A program made the position numbers and the translations under genes. From Faecalimonas umbilicata (GTDB taxonomy: Bacteria > Bacillota > Clostridia > Lachnospirales > Lachnospiraceae): a stretch of DNA of 64,000 bases. A model generated the notes under the pieces. That model saw nothing but the letters and a program-made list of their open reading frames with translations. It was not told where the DNA came from and ran no database searches. The stretch's first letter is position 1. The number at the start of each line of letters is the position of its first letter. Location: the NCBI RefSeq assembly GCF_004346095.1, contig NZ_SLZV01000017.1, forward strand, positions 1-64,000. Direction: 5' to 3'. Shown piece by piece: positions 28,328 through 35,655 of the stretch.

Positions 28328-28768
28328 TCATAAGATCACTCCTTCCTCATAGCACGCTGCAATATAGTCTCGCGGCTGATAATAAAAGTCTGTATTATAA
28401 TCTGAAATATGCTCATCGATCCATGAATGATACACCTCCCAAATTCCCTTTATAATTTCCTCATCGCCATAGGAATCTTCGATTAAACGCTCATATACTT
28501 CTCCTATATTCCAGTAATCAGGAACTAAGTACTTACACGCCTCCTCATTGTCAAAATTTCCCGATGTTATCTGACTTTCCTCTATAAATTCATCCGCCAC
28601 CTTCTCAATTGGCTCACAATGAAACACATCTGCATACTCATAAATTCTCTCAATCCGTTCCTCTCCAAGAAAATCTACTACCTGCTTTCGTGTTCTTTTC
28701 ACTTTTCTTCCAATATATTCAATCAAACTACATGTAAAAAACAGGTGATTGTTATTTTTTCTTGCCAT
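28328..28768 (-). CDS. Small unknown protein, first gene of the cas5 operon
   Basis: The 146-residue acidic protein (NNHLFFTCSLIEYIGRKVKR; RIYEYADVFHCEPIEKVADEF; a DYNTDFYYQPRDYIAACYEE tail) is not a known Cas protein. Related small proteins occur alone in gut Firmicutes, sometimes near DUF3791/DUF3990 genes. Here it lies 25 bases upstream of cas5 on the same strand and shares its promoter at 28898-28926. The start at 28768 follows GAGGTGG. It may be a passenger, a toxin-like accessory guarded by Cascade repression, or a regulator. No catalytic motif is visible. Confidence 0.8.
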   Translation of the reverse strand: MARKNNNHLFFTCSLIEYIGRKVKRTRKQVVDFLGEERIERIYEYADVFHCEPIEKVADEFIEESQITSGNFDNEEACKYLVPDYWNIGEVYERLIEDSYGDEEIIKGIWEVYHSWIDEHISDYNTDFYYQPRDYIAACYEEGVIL

Positions 28769-28897
28769 ATTCCACCTCACATCCTATAAACCTTAGATAA
28801 TTCTATTATCTTATTACTTCCATGATATAAAATCATTCACATACTTCTTCAATCCACTTAGCTTCATTATTCTGATTATTTCATCCATTCTATTGTC

Positions 28898-28926
28898 AAT
28901 ATATCACATTTTTTCTCACCAAGCAA
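28898..28926 (-). promoter_or_regulatory. Promoter of the cas5-8-7-4-1-2 operon
   Basis: On the minus strand, TTGCTT (28926-28921) and TATATT (28903-28898) are 17 bases apart. Transcription should start near 28891, about 120 bases before the small unknown gene. The strong RNA-guided target site (PAM 28962-28960, protospacer 28959 downward) abuts the -35. Confidence 0.65.
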
Positions 28927-28942
28927 CCTTAAAATATATTTT

Positions 28943-28986
28943 GTTAAAATACTTTTAATGAAATATTTCATTAGAAGTATTTTAAC
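28943..28986. repeat. 44-bp palindrome between divergent cas promoters
   Basis: The two 22-base arms meet with no loop and differ at one position (28943-28964 against 28965-28986; both outer ends read GTTAAAAT inward). Each arm carries a TTC reading away from the centre, followed by ATTAAAAGTA (minus strand) or ATTAGAAGTA (plus strand). No T run follows, so it is not a simple terminator. It could be a dimer operator, a double Cascade target, or both. Confidence 0.9.
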
Positions 28987-29005
28987 ACTTCCAAAAATGT
29001 ACTCA

Positions 29006-29034
29006 TTGAGTCTACAAATGCTATATGATATACT
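29006..29034 (+). promoter_or_regulatory. Promoter of crRNA-like RNA
   Basis: TTGAGT (29006-29011) and TATACT (29029-29034) are separated by exactly 17 bases. The expected start, about 7 bases downstream, is at 29041, the first base of the mini-repeat. Confidence 0.7.
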
Positions 29035-29040
29035 TATTCT

Positions 29041-29156
29041 GTCAGATTCATCTGTGGATTGAAATATTAATAGTAGCTTTAACTACTACAAAAGAAGCAG
29101 TATTTATGATAGAACTCCTCAAAGTTCTGCATATTCACTGCTTCTTCCATTTTTTC
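29041..29156 (+). ncRNA. Candidate crRNA-like regulatory RNA (CreR/CreA-like)
   Basis: The RNA begins GT, then CAGA-TTCA-TCTG (4-bp hairpin, 29043-29054), then TGGATTGAAAT (29055-29065). That handle is identical to the 11-base 5' handle of the array repeats and starts, as in them, directly after the stem. The pseudo-spacer starts at 29066 (ATTAATAGTAGCTTTAAC). Its first ten bases match a TTC-flanked site at 28959-28950 (minus strand) except at position 6. A terminator closes the unit. Cas5c could process it, and Cascade could carry it to the cas promoter. The pairing beyond position 10 is poor, which would favour binding without Cas3 cleavage. Transcription has not been shown. Confidence 0.75.
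29091..29156. terminator. Terminator of crRNA-like RNA, possibly also of cas3
   Basis: GAAGCAGT (29094-29101) pairs with ACTGCTTC (29137-29144), enclosing a second hairpin AGAACT/AGTTCT. The plus strand continues TTCCATTTTTT; the minus strand continues TTTTG, so it may also end cas3 transcription. Confidence 0.75.
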
Positions 29157-29173
29157 TTCTATTTCATAATTCT

Positions 29174-31318
29174 TTAAAGAAACAATGCCATACCATTATC
29201 AATTTCTAACTTCAAACCCATCTCTTCTGTATACCTACTCTCATCTGCCAATTCATAAAAATCTTCCATATTTTCCGCTACCGGTTTCAGCATGCCGGCA
29301 CCGTGCATCTTGTCAAAGGTCTGATCATATACCGTAATACAATATTGACTCGCCTTTCGCATTCCCGATCTGGTAAATCCTTTTTCTTTTAATTCGCGAA
29401 GAATCTCATCTGCATCCTGCTCACAATTTATAAAAATTGTTTTTGTATTTTGTTCAATCAACCGAAAATCCTTCCCGACTTTTGCAAACCGATATTTTAT
29501 TTTCTTATTCGTAAACTCATCCATGATTTTTTTCTTATCCAGACTTTCTCCCCTGATATGATACAACATTTCAAAATATCTTGTAATGGTCTCTCTGTCT
29601 GAGAGATCTCTTCCATCCGCTATCAGACTTTTTGCCACATCGATCTGCTGTCGTTGTCCTAAAACACTCTCTTTTTCTTCAAATCTAAAAATAAATACTT
29701 TACTTTCTTCCACCTTGCGATGCCCTTCTCTGTTGCATCGTCCTGCCGCCTGTATCATGGAATCCACTCCTGCCAATTCTCGATAAACTGACTGAAAATC
29801 AAGATCTACCCCTGCTTCTACGAGGCTGGTGGAAATGAGAATACACTTTTTATCTTCCCTAAGTCTTTCTCTTATTTTTTCCAAAACCTGCTTTCTATGT
29901 TTCGGATACATACTTGTAGATAAATGGTATACCCCCTCTTCTTTTAACTCTTGATAAATATTTTGCGCTCTCTTTTTCGTATTAACAATACAAAGCGCCT
30001 GATATTCCCCTCTTAACTTGTTTATCAAACAATCTTCCGTTACTGTTCCGATATTTTCAAACAATGTCCTCTTAAAAAATTGAAATTGTTCATCCATTCT
30101 AGGACACAACTCTGTTGCTGAAACATTTCCCTGAAAAAATGATTTTAAAGCCGGCTGAGTTGCTGTACATAAAACAACACTGGTTCTATAATTACTGAGA
30201 AGTTCTTCTATCATTGCGATACAAGGTTTTAGGTAATCATTCGGCAACATCTGCGCTTCATCAAAAATAATTACACTGTTTGCAATATTATGTAATTTTC
30301 TGCATTTGGAAGACTTATTTGCAAATAGTGATTCAAAAAACTGTACGTTTGTTGTGACAACAACCGGTTTGTCCCAGTTTTCAGCTGCAAGCTGCATTGG
30401 CTTAAGTTCTTCCGAACTTTCGTAATCAACATTACAATGATTTTCCAACACATTTTCATCTCCTAAAATTTCTCTGAACACTTTCGCATTCTGTTCAATA
30501 ATACTTGTATATGGAATGACGTAAATCACCCGATCCATTTGATTTTCCACCGCATGACGTAACGCAAAGGCCAAGGAAGCTATTGTCTTTCCGCCGCCAG
30601 TCGGAACTGTCAAGCGAAACAGCCCTTTTTCAGATTTACCTTCTGCTAAACAATGCTTTAAAATTTCTGTTCTTCTTCCATTTACTGTATCCATCTCTTG
30701 ATTTTTCAACCATTCCGAAACATGCTTTTCCAATTTCTCAAGAAGTGCTTCCATCGGCTCTCCAGAATTTCTTACTTTTTGCCCACGACTCATAAATGCT
30801 TCTGTATCTAAAAAATCAGCATCGACCAAACAAGAATAAAGCATTCTTATAAAAACACTCATAGAAAAATCTGGATTCACGGTCTTCTTGAAATCAAATG
30901 GATCCGTTACGATTTCTGGAATATCAATTTCTTTCTGATATGCCTGATAGTCACTGATCTTTTTCTTTCTTCTCCCCATTAAAGTAGGATCGCCTGCATT
31001 ATCATAATTACTGCCATAATCCGGAAGTCCGGCATGATGCCCCGCAATGCAATATTCTAAAAAACTGTACTTTCCGCCTTTCTCCCTGCAAACTCTCGCT
31101 CCTGCTGTAGAGTGATCCACCCGCTGATTGCTTTCCCCTGTAATCCTTTTCAGAAAATCCACAGAATACTTTCCAATATCATGTAGTATCCCATTACAGT
31201 AGCCCCAGTCTTGTTTCCCAAATTTCCCCGCAAACTCTCCAGAAATCTTTGCCGTCCCTTCTAAATGTTCCTTGACTGACTGAATTCTATCCTGATCTAT
31301 GTGTGCTATATATTGCAT
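29174..31318 (-). CDS. cas3: Cas3 helicase-nuclease
   Basis: The 714-residue protein joins an N-terminal HD nuclease (GILHDIGKYSVDF; DHSTAGA; GHHAGLPDYGS) to a superfamily 2 helicase: PTGGGKTIASLAFAL (Walker A), FDEAQMLP (DEAQ box, a DEAH variant), CTATQP, and SLVEAGVDLDF / QAAGRCNREG. It degrades DNA after recruitment by Cascade. It is separated from cas5 by about 870 bases containing the small gene and the regulatory RNA, so it is probably a separate transcription unit. Confidence 0.98.
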   Translation of the reverse strand: MQYIAHIDQDRIQSVKEHLEGTAKISGEFAGKFGKQDWGYCNGILHDIGKYSVDFLKRITGESNQRVDHSTAGARVCREKGGKYSFLEYCIAGHHAGLPDYGSNYDNAGDPTLMGRRKKKISDYQAYQKEIDIPEIVTDPFDFKKTVNPDFSMSVFIRMLYSCLVDADFLDTEAFMSRGQKVRNSGEPMEALLEKLEKHVSEWLKNQEMDTVNGRRTEILKHCLAEGKSEKGLFRLTVPTGGGKTIASLAFALRHAVENQMDRVIYVIPYTSIIEQNAKVFREILGDENVLENHCNVDYESSEELKPMQLAAENWDKPVVVTTNVQFFESLFANKSSKCRKLHNIANSVIIFDEAQMLPNDYLKPCIAMIEELLSNYRTSVVLCTATQPALKSFFQGNVSATELCPRMDEQFQFFKRTLFENIGTVTEDCLINKLRGEYQALCIVNTKKRAQNIYQELKEEGVYHLSTSMYPKHRKQVLEKIRERLREDKKCILISTSLVEAGVDLDFQSVYRELAGVDSMIQAAGRCNREGHRKVEESKVFIFRFEEKESVLGQRQQIDVAKSLIADGRDLSDRETITRYFEMLYHIRGESLDKKKIMDEFTNKKIKYRFAKVGKDFRLIEQNTKTIFINCEQDADEILRELKEKGFTRSGMRKASQYCITVYDQTFDKMHGAGMLKPVAENMEDFYELADESRYTEEMGLKLEIDNGMALFL

Positions 31319-31398
31319 AATTTTTGAATTCCTTTCATCTTTTTGATTTTTTGTAAATTTATTATCACCTTTTACTTTTTACAAATATGAATTTTAAT

Positions 31399-32388
31399 CT
31401 ACACCCTATATCCTTCTAATATCGTCTCCAAATATTTTCTGTATGCCTCCCTCACTTCCATGGGCTCCACAATTTTCATATGAGCCCCTATTCCCGTAAT
31501 CCATCCAAAAAACTGAGGGCTGACTACCACATTTACATGTACTATAAATTGATTTTCATCGACAGTTCTCATCCAGACATCCTTCCCGAATCTGTCCAAT
31601 ATCACTCCTGCCAAACTATTTTGACATAAGAGTTTTACTCCTATTTCCATTCCTCCATACATACCAAATGTTTTCTTTGTCAGTTCAGATGGATCAAATT
31701 TTTCAAATTGTTTTTGACCTTCCCGGTCTTCCTCACAAATATCCAAATGCTTCATCTTATCGACTCTGTAATGCTTTACTTTCCCCGCCACATCATCGAA
31801 TGCAATTAAGTAATACTTTTCATCATCCCAAGTAAGTACCCAAGGACTAATTTTGTAAAACATCCCATTCTTTCTAAATCTCAATTCCTTTTTTGGCGTC
31901 CACTCTGCATACTGAAATTGAATCTTCTTGTTGTTATATATCGCGGAATGAATTTTATCTACACTGTAATAAATCTCTTCATTTTCAGTCTTCAATCGGT
32001 TTAAAATAGTTACTTGTTTTGCCAACTGTTCTGCCTGAAACGTACTGCAAAGTTTCTCCAACTTAAAAATAAGTTCTCTTGATTTTTTCTCTGTAATAAA
32101 TTTAGAAGACTGAACAGAGTCTACAAGTAATTTCAGCTCTGGAAATTCAAAGCTTCTTTCCCCAATATAATATCCAGATGCTTTTCCTTTTTGCTGTATA
32201 ATATCTACCCCAAACATTCTCAACGCTTCTATTTCTCCGTAAATCGTTCTCCGATCGGCGTGAATTTGATACTGCTGCTCCAAAAGCTTACAAATATCTG
32301 TAGCATTCAAAATATGATCTTGATCTGTATTTTCTGCTAAAATCCGCATTACATATAGCGTTCTAAGCTTCGTCTCATACACTCCCAT
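31399..32388 (-). CDS. WYL-domain transcriptional regulator
   Basis: The 329-residue protein has an N-terminal winged helix-turn-helix (ATDICKLLEQQ, HADRRTIYGEIEALR) and a central WYL domain (YKISPWVLTWDDEKYYLIAFDD), plus the WCX extension. ATG 32388 follows GGGAGGAAA; the longer TTG frame is less likely. It lies 80 bases upstream of cas3 on the same strand, a common position for WYL regulators of CRISPR-Cas. It may control cas3 or the array according to a nucleotide ligand; the palindrome at 28943 is a possible operator. Confidence 0.9.
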   Translation of the reverse strand: MGVYETKLRTLYVMRILAENTDQDHILNATDICKLLEQQYQIHADRRTIYGEIEALRMFGVDIIQQKGKASGYYIGERSFEFPELKLLVDSVQSSKFITEKKSRELIFKLEKLCSTFQAEQLAKQVTILNRLKTENEEIYYSVDKIHSAIYNNKKIQFQYAEWTPKKELRFRKNGMFYKISPWVLTWDDEKYYLIAFDDVAGKVKHYRVDKMKHLDICEEDREGQKQFEKFDPSELTKKTFGMYGGMEIGVKLLCQNSLAGVILDRFGKDVWMRTVDENQFIVHVNVVVSPQFFGWITGIGAHMKIVEPMEVREAYRKYLETILEGYRV

Positions 32389-32480
32389 AACACATTTCCT
32401 CCCAAACAAGTCTCAAAACTCATTGGTATTATTATAACATAATTTTCTTGCCCTAAAGTCCGATCTGTTTATCTTTTTCC

Positions 32481-33068
32481 TTATGCTCCCTGCTCAATCA
32501 TTGTAAATAATTCCTCCAAGCGCCTTTGAGATCTTCTGTTACTCCTTGCCCTCGCGCTGGCAAAATATCGCTTCTCCTTTTTTGTTCTATTAGGAAGCAA
32601 TCTATAATCTATCATCTCTATTTTCCGGGCTGCATCATGTTTGCTTATATAAAAAAGATATTTTTCTATACTTTTTGAAAAAGGAACATCTCTTTGCCTA
32701 TGATAAGCTCCTTCTTCAACCTCATCAAGCGAGAGCACTCCCTGCATATAATTTTTATGATAAAGTAAAAACCTCTGTTCGCTCATACTATAAATCATTT
32801 TCCAACATCCAACATCTGTTCGTACATACAGAACATGATTCAACAAATCTACCTCCATATGATTCTTTCTTGCATATTTTAAAATCTGTTCCTTCTTCAT
32901 GCGAAACAATGCATCCATTCCATCACAGTACGGACAAATATGATACCCCGCTTTTTCCGCCGCCTCACTGCTTAACTGCATTCTATTTTTAGGAAGAATC
33001 TTTTTTGCATATCTACATTCCTCGCGGTGATAGACTTTTGCTTTACTTTGCATACTCACAACTCTCAT
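32481..33068 (-). CDS. Unknown protein with Cys-rich metal-binding head
   Basis: The 195-residue protein starts with a probable zinc site: VYHREECRYAKKI then YHICPYCDGM, an HxxxC plus CxxC arrangement similar to Ada-type or SH3-adjacent metal-binding pads. The middle is a beta-rich segment (VLYVRTDVGCWKMIYS), and the tail is strongly basic (RARSNRRSQRRLEEL), suggestive of nucleic-acid binding. It lies 92 bases upstream of the WYL gene on the same strand. The family is not recognised. Confidence 0.7.
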   Translation of the reverse strand: MRVVSMQSKAKVYHREECRYAKKILPKNRMQLSSEAAEKAGYHICPYCDGMDALFRMKKEQILKYARKNHMEVDLLNHVLYVRTDVGCWKMIYSMSEQRFLLYHKNYMQGVLSLDEVEEGAYHRQRDVPFSKSIEKYLFYISKHDAARKIEMIDYRLLPNRTKKEKRYFASARARSNRRSQRRLEELFTMIEQGA

Positions 33069-33281
33069 TATCTTTTATTCCTTTCCCTGCCATATGATAT
33101 AATTTTCTGACATTTTCTTATGTTTGTATTATAAAAAAGTAGATGTACAAAAATCTGTACACCTATTGTTATTTTCTATTTATTAACCTCTTAAAACCAT
33201 ACTATTTTCAAATTTCCCTTTCCCCTCTCCCGTATCAGCAAATATATTTTTCCACTTTTTCTACTTTTTTCAAAAAATCTC

Positions 33282-33310
33282 TTGCAATTTCTCTCAGCTT
33301 GTCCTATAAT
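33282..33310 (+). promoter_or_regulatory. Promoter of brnQ T-box transcript
   Basis: TTGCAA (33282-33287) and a perfect TATAAT (33305-33310) are spaced 17 bases apart, immediately before the T-box leader. Confidence 0.8.
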
Positions 33311-33316
33311 ACAGAA

Positions 33317-33575
33317 AAATATTTCAAATTCATTTGATAGGAACAAGTAGTCTTCAGCGGATTTTCCAGAGAGGTAACGGGTGGTGCGAGTTGCCAATGA
33401 ACCTGACAGATGAAATCATCCTTGAGAAGCAAACTGAAACAAAGTAGGAGCGCCGGAGTAAAGCCACGTTACAGGTGAGACGCATTAGATGATGCGGATA
33501 TGAGCTGAGATTTTCTCAGGAATTAAGGTGGTACCACGGTCTTCAATCGTCCTTTCTAGGGCGATTTTTTTTATT
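33317..33575 (+). promoter_or_regulatory. T-box leader, probable isoleucine specificity
   Basis: The leader has the stem I signatures (AACAAGTAG, an AGAGAGGTAACGGGTGG region), the invariant AAGGTGGTACCACGG (33525-33539) and a terminator ATCGTCC-TTTCT-AGGGCGAT followed by eight T. The specifier region reads GATGAAATCATCC; ATC followed by A gives isoleucine as the likeliest codon. Uncharged tRNA would stabilise the antiterminator and induce brnQ. The boundary at 33317 is approximate. Confidence 0.92.
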
Positions 33576-33590
33576 TTAAGGAGGTTATCT

Positions 33591-34949
33591 ATGAAACTAC
33601 AAAAGAAACAAATTTTACTCGTCAGCTTTATGTTGTTTTCCCTTTTCTTTGGTGCAGGGAACCTGATTTTCCCTCCATTTTTGGGACAAAACGCAGGAGA
33701 CAAAACTCCATTTGCAATTGCGACCTTCCTGATCACAGCAGTGGCATTGCCTGTCCTGGGTGTTGTTGTTGTTGCAAAATTTGATGGACTAGAGCAGCTC
33801 GCAAAAAAGGTTAATCCTAAATTTGCCATTTTCTTTACTATTTTGATTTACCTGTCTATCGGACCTGGCCTTGGAATTCCTCGTGCGGCTTCTCTCCCGT
33901 TTGAGATGGCAGTTGCACCATACCTTCCGGAAAATGCGAATTTGACTGTATTTATGTTTCTCTTTTCCTTAGTCTTTTTCCTGACTGCCAGCTGGCTTGC
34001 GTTAGCTCCAAATAAACTGGTAGAACGAATCGGAAAATTTTTGACACCATCACTGTTACTTTTACTGTTTTTTGTATTTGTTAATTTCCTATTCCGAGGC
34101 ACCGTGAAAGTCAATCCTGCTCAAGTAAGTTATAGCAGTAATCCACTTGTGAAAGGATTTTTAGAAGGATATCTTACAATGGATACCATTGCAGCCTTAA
34201 ATTTTGGACTTGTAATTGCAACTACAATCAGAAGTTTAGGGGTGAAAGAGAAAAAAGGTGTGATGAAATACACTGTCATGACCGGAATCTTTGCCGGAAC
34301 AATTCTTGCATGTGTGTACTTATCTCTGGCATATATGGGAATGAGTTCCTCAGGTGTCTTCCCAATCCAGGAAAATGGTGCATGGACACTCCGCTGCATT
34401 GTTCACCAACTGTTTGGTGATACCGGCGCAGTTTTACTGGCAGCAATCTTCACATTAGCATGCTTGACAACCTGTGTTGGACTGATCACTTCCATCTCAC
34501 AATATTTTTCGACATTGACTACAAAATTATCTTATCGTCAATGGGTATTACTGATTGCGGGATTTTCTTTTATCATCTGTAATCAGGGATTAAATATGAT
34601 TTTAAGCATTTCCGTTCCGGTGTTGGATGCTATTTATCCAGTCTCCATCACTCTGATTTTACTTGGATTATGTCATCGCTGGATAAAAAATATCACTTAT
34701 ATCTATCCATGCACCATCGGTGCAGTAAGTATTCTCAGCGTTGCATATGCACTTGAAAATCTTGGAGTTTCCTTTGGATTTGCCGGCAAATTGCTCCATG
34801 CACTTCCACTGTACTCTCTGGGTCTTGGATGGGTTCTTGTAGCACTTGTAGTCACAGGTCTTTGCGCACTGTTCTATCAACTCAAGACAGTCAGACTTTC
34901 TCGTTGCAATATGGAAACATCTGCGGAACCTTTCAACTACACAGAATAG
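33591..34949 (+). CDS. brnQ: Branched-chain amino acid transporter BrnQ
   Basis: The 452-residue protein has about 12 membrane segments and the LIV-II family start (KQILLVSFMLFSLFFGAGNLIFPP, GPGLGIPRAASLPFEMAV). It imports leucine, isoleucine and valine with a cation. ATG 33591 follows AAGGAGG; an upstream frame runs through the T-box terminator and is discarded. Expression is governed by the T-box leader. Confidence 0.95.
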   Translation: MKLQKKQILLVSFMLFSLFFGAGNLIFPPFLGQNAGDKTPFAIATFLITAVALPVLGVVVVAKFDGLEQLAKKVNPKFAIFFTILIYLSIGPGLGIPRAASLPFEMAVAPYLPENANLTVFMFLFSLVFFLTASWLALAPNKLVERIGKFLTPSLLLLLFFVFVNFLFRGTVKVNPAQVSYSSNPLVKGFLEGYLTMDTIAALNFGLVIATTIRSLGVKEKKGVMKYTVMTGIFAGTILACVYLSLAYMGMSSSGVFPIQENGAWTLRCIVHQLFGDTGAVLLAAIFTLACLTTCVGLITSISQYFSTLTTKLSYRQWVLLIAGFSFIICNQGLNMILSISVPVLDAIYPVSITLILLGLCHRWIKNITYIYPCTIGAVSILSVAYALENLGVSFGFAGKLLHALPLYSLGLGWVLVALVVTGLCALFYQLKTVRLSRCNMETSAEPFNYTE

Positions 34950-34952
34950 TCA

Positions 34953-34990
34953 AAAGAGGAGCGCTTTGACTTGCGCTCCTCTTTCATTTC
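34953..34990 (+). terminator. Terminator after brnQ
   Basis: AAAGAGGAGCGC pairs with GCGCTCCTCTTT around TTTGACTT, followed by a T-rich stretch. Confidence 0.85.
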
Positions 34991-35005
34991 TTCATAAACA
35001 TCAAT

Positions 35006-35212
35006 TTAAAAATAAAACAGTTCTTCAAACTTTTTTTCTAAAGCAATACACAGAAGTAATGCTAGTTTCGCAGTAGGATTAAACTGACCTGTCTCAATAG
35101 AACTAATCGTATTTCGTGACACTCCAACTAACTCTGCAAGCTCCATCTGAGATAGTTTTCTCTCAGCTCTAGCATTCTTTAAGTTGTTTTTCAATATCAA
35201 TTCGCCATCCAT
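35006..35212 (-). CDS. Small XRE-family regulator
   Basis: The 68-residue protein is one HTH_3 domain (QMELAELVGVSRNTISSIETG) ending KKFEELFYF. It lies one base after the upstream membrane-protein gene. The pair is autoregulated in all likelihood, since the promoter at 35567-35595 is embedded in repeated CAAGTTTT palindromes. Confidence 0.9.
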   Translation of the reverse strand: MDGELILKNNLKNARAERKLSQMELAELVGVSRNTISSIETGQFNPTAKLALLLCIALEKKFEELFYF

Positions 35213-35213
35213 A

Positions 35214-35525
35214 TTAATGCCTCCAAATAGCCAGATACAAATTGATAATCGTTGTCATTCCCCAACATATAGCCAAAAACAAATCCTTTTTTTTCTTCTC
35301 CATTTTATATTTGTATATATAAAATCCAGCCAGTGTTGTCTCATACATTGCAAGAATATCATACATCGGCTCTCCTCTAAAAGCTTTCATTATCACGAGA
35401 AAAGCAAATACAATCGCTGAGGCAACCATCCCATAATTGTACCCTTTCATTTGTATAAATACTTCCCTCTCATCATAATGTTCACTTTCTTTCTGTGCCA
35501 TTTTCAAAATCTCATCTCGTTCCAT
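35214..35525 (-). CDS. Three-helix membrane protein of XRE pair, DUF6442-like
   Basis: The 103-residue protein has a charged N-terminus (MERDEILKMAQKESEHYDERE) and three hydrophobic segments (about 32-48, 58-72 and 82-100). The family resembles small DUF6442-type proteins always found with an XRE gene. It is first in the two-gene operon. The function is unknown. Confidence 0.75.
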   Translation of the reverse strand: MERDEILKMAQKESEHYDEREVFIQMKGYNYGMVASAIVFAFLVIMKAFRGEPMYDILAMYETTLAGFYIYKYKMEKKKKDLFLAICWGMTTIINLYLAIWRH

Positions 35526-35547
35526 ATCAGCACCTCCATATTAAATT

Positions 35548-35616
35548 GACAAGTTTTGTTGTCACAATTATATCTCCGCCAAGTTTTCTTGTCAATCCTA
35601 TTTTCCAAGTTTTCTG
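35548..35616 (-). promoter_or_regulatory. Consensus promoter with repeated XRE operator
   Basis: The minus strand has TTGACA (35595-35590), 17 bases, TATAAT (35572-35567), a perfect consensus. CAAGTTTT-type half palindromes recur at 35550, 35580 and 35606. The first is nearly symmetric (GACAAGTTTTGTTGTC, 35548-35563) and the second reads CAAGTTTTCTTG. They bracket the -10 and -35, as expected for repressor binding by the encoded XRE protein. Confidence 0.75.
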
Positions 35617-35655
35617 TGCATAAAAAACTATTTTCTATTTTGAAGCGGGTACAAC

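Noticed and set aside
28849-28858. Second repeat-like match, GTGGATTGAA on the minus strand in the cas operon leader
   Set aside because: It lacks a stem before it and differs in the last handle bases (GAAG instead of AAAT). Ten bases alone can be chance.
29107-29178. Possible 23-residue hydrophobic peptide (MIELLKVLH...) after the pseudo-spacer, a CreT-like toxin candidate
   Set aside because: It lies over the terminator stem and its T run, which alone would give Phe/Ile-rich codons. There is no ribosome binding site at proper spacing.
31319-31398. Search for a pseudo-spacer target at the cas3 promoter
   Set aside because: The only TTC sites there are followed by sequence with four or fewer seed matches, so I do not claim that cas3 is regulated by the RNA.
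33124-33170. Hairpin AGATGTACA/TGTACACCT as a terminator
   Set aside because: No gene on the minus strand ends upstream of it and the plus strand lacks a T run, so its role is unclear.
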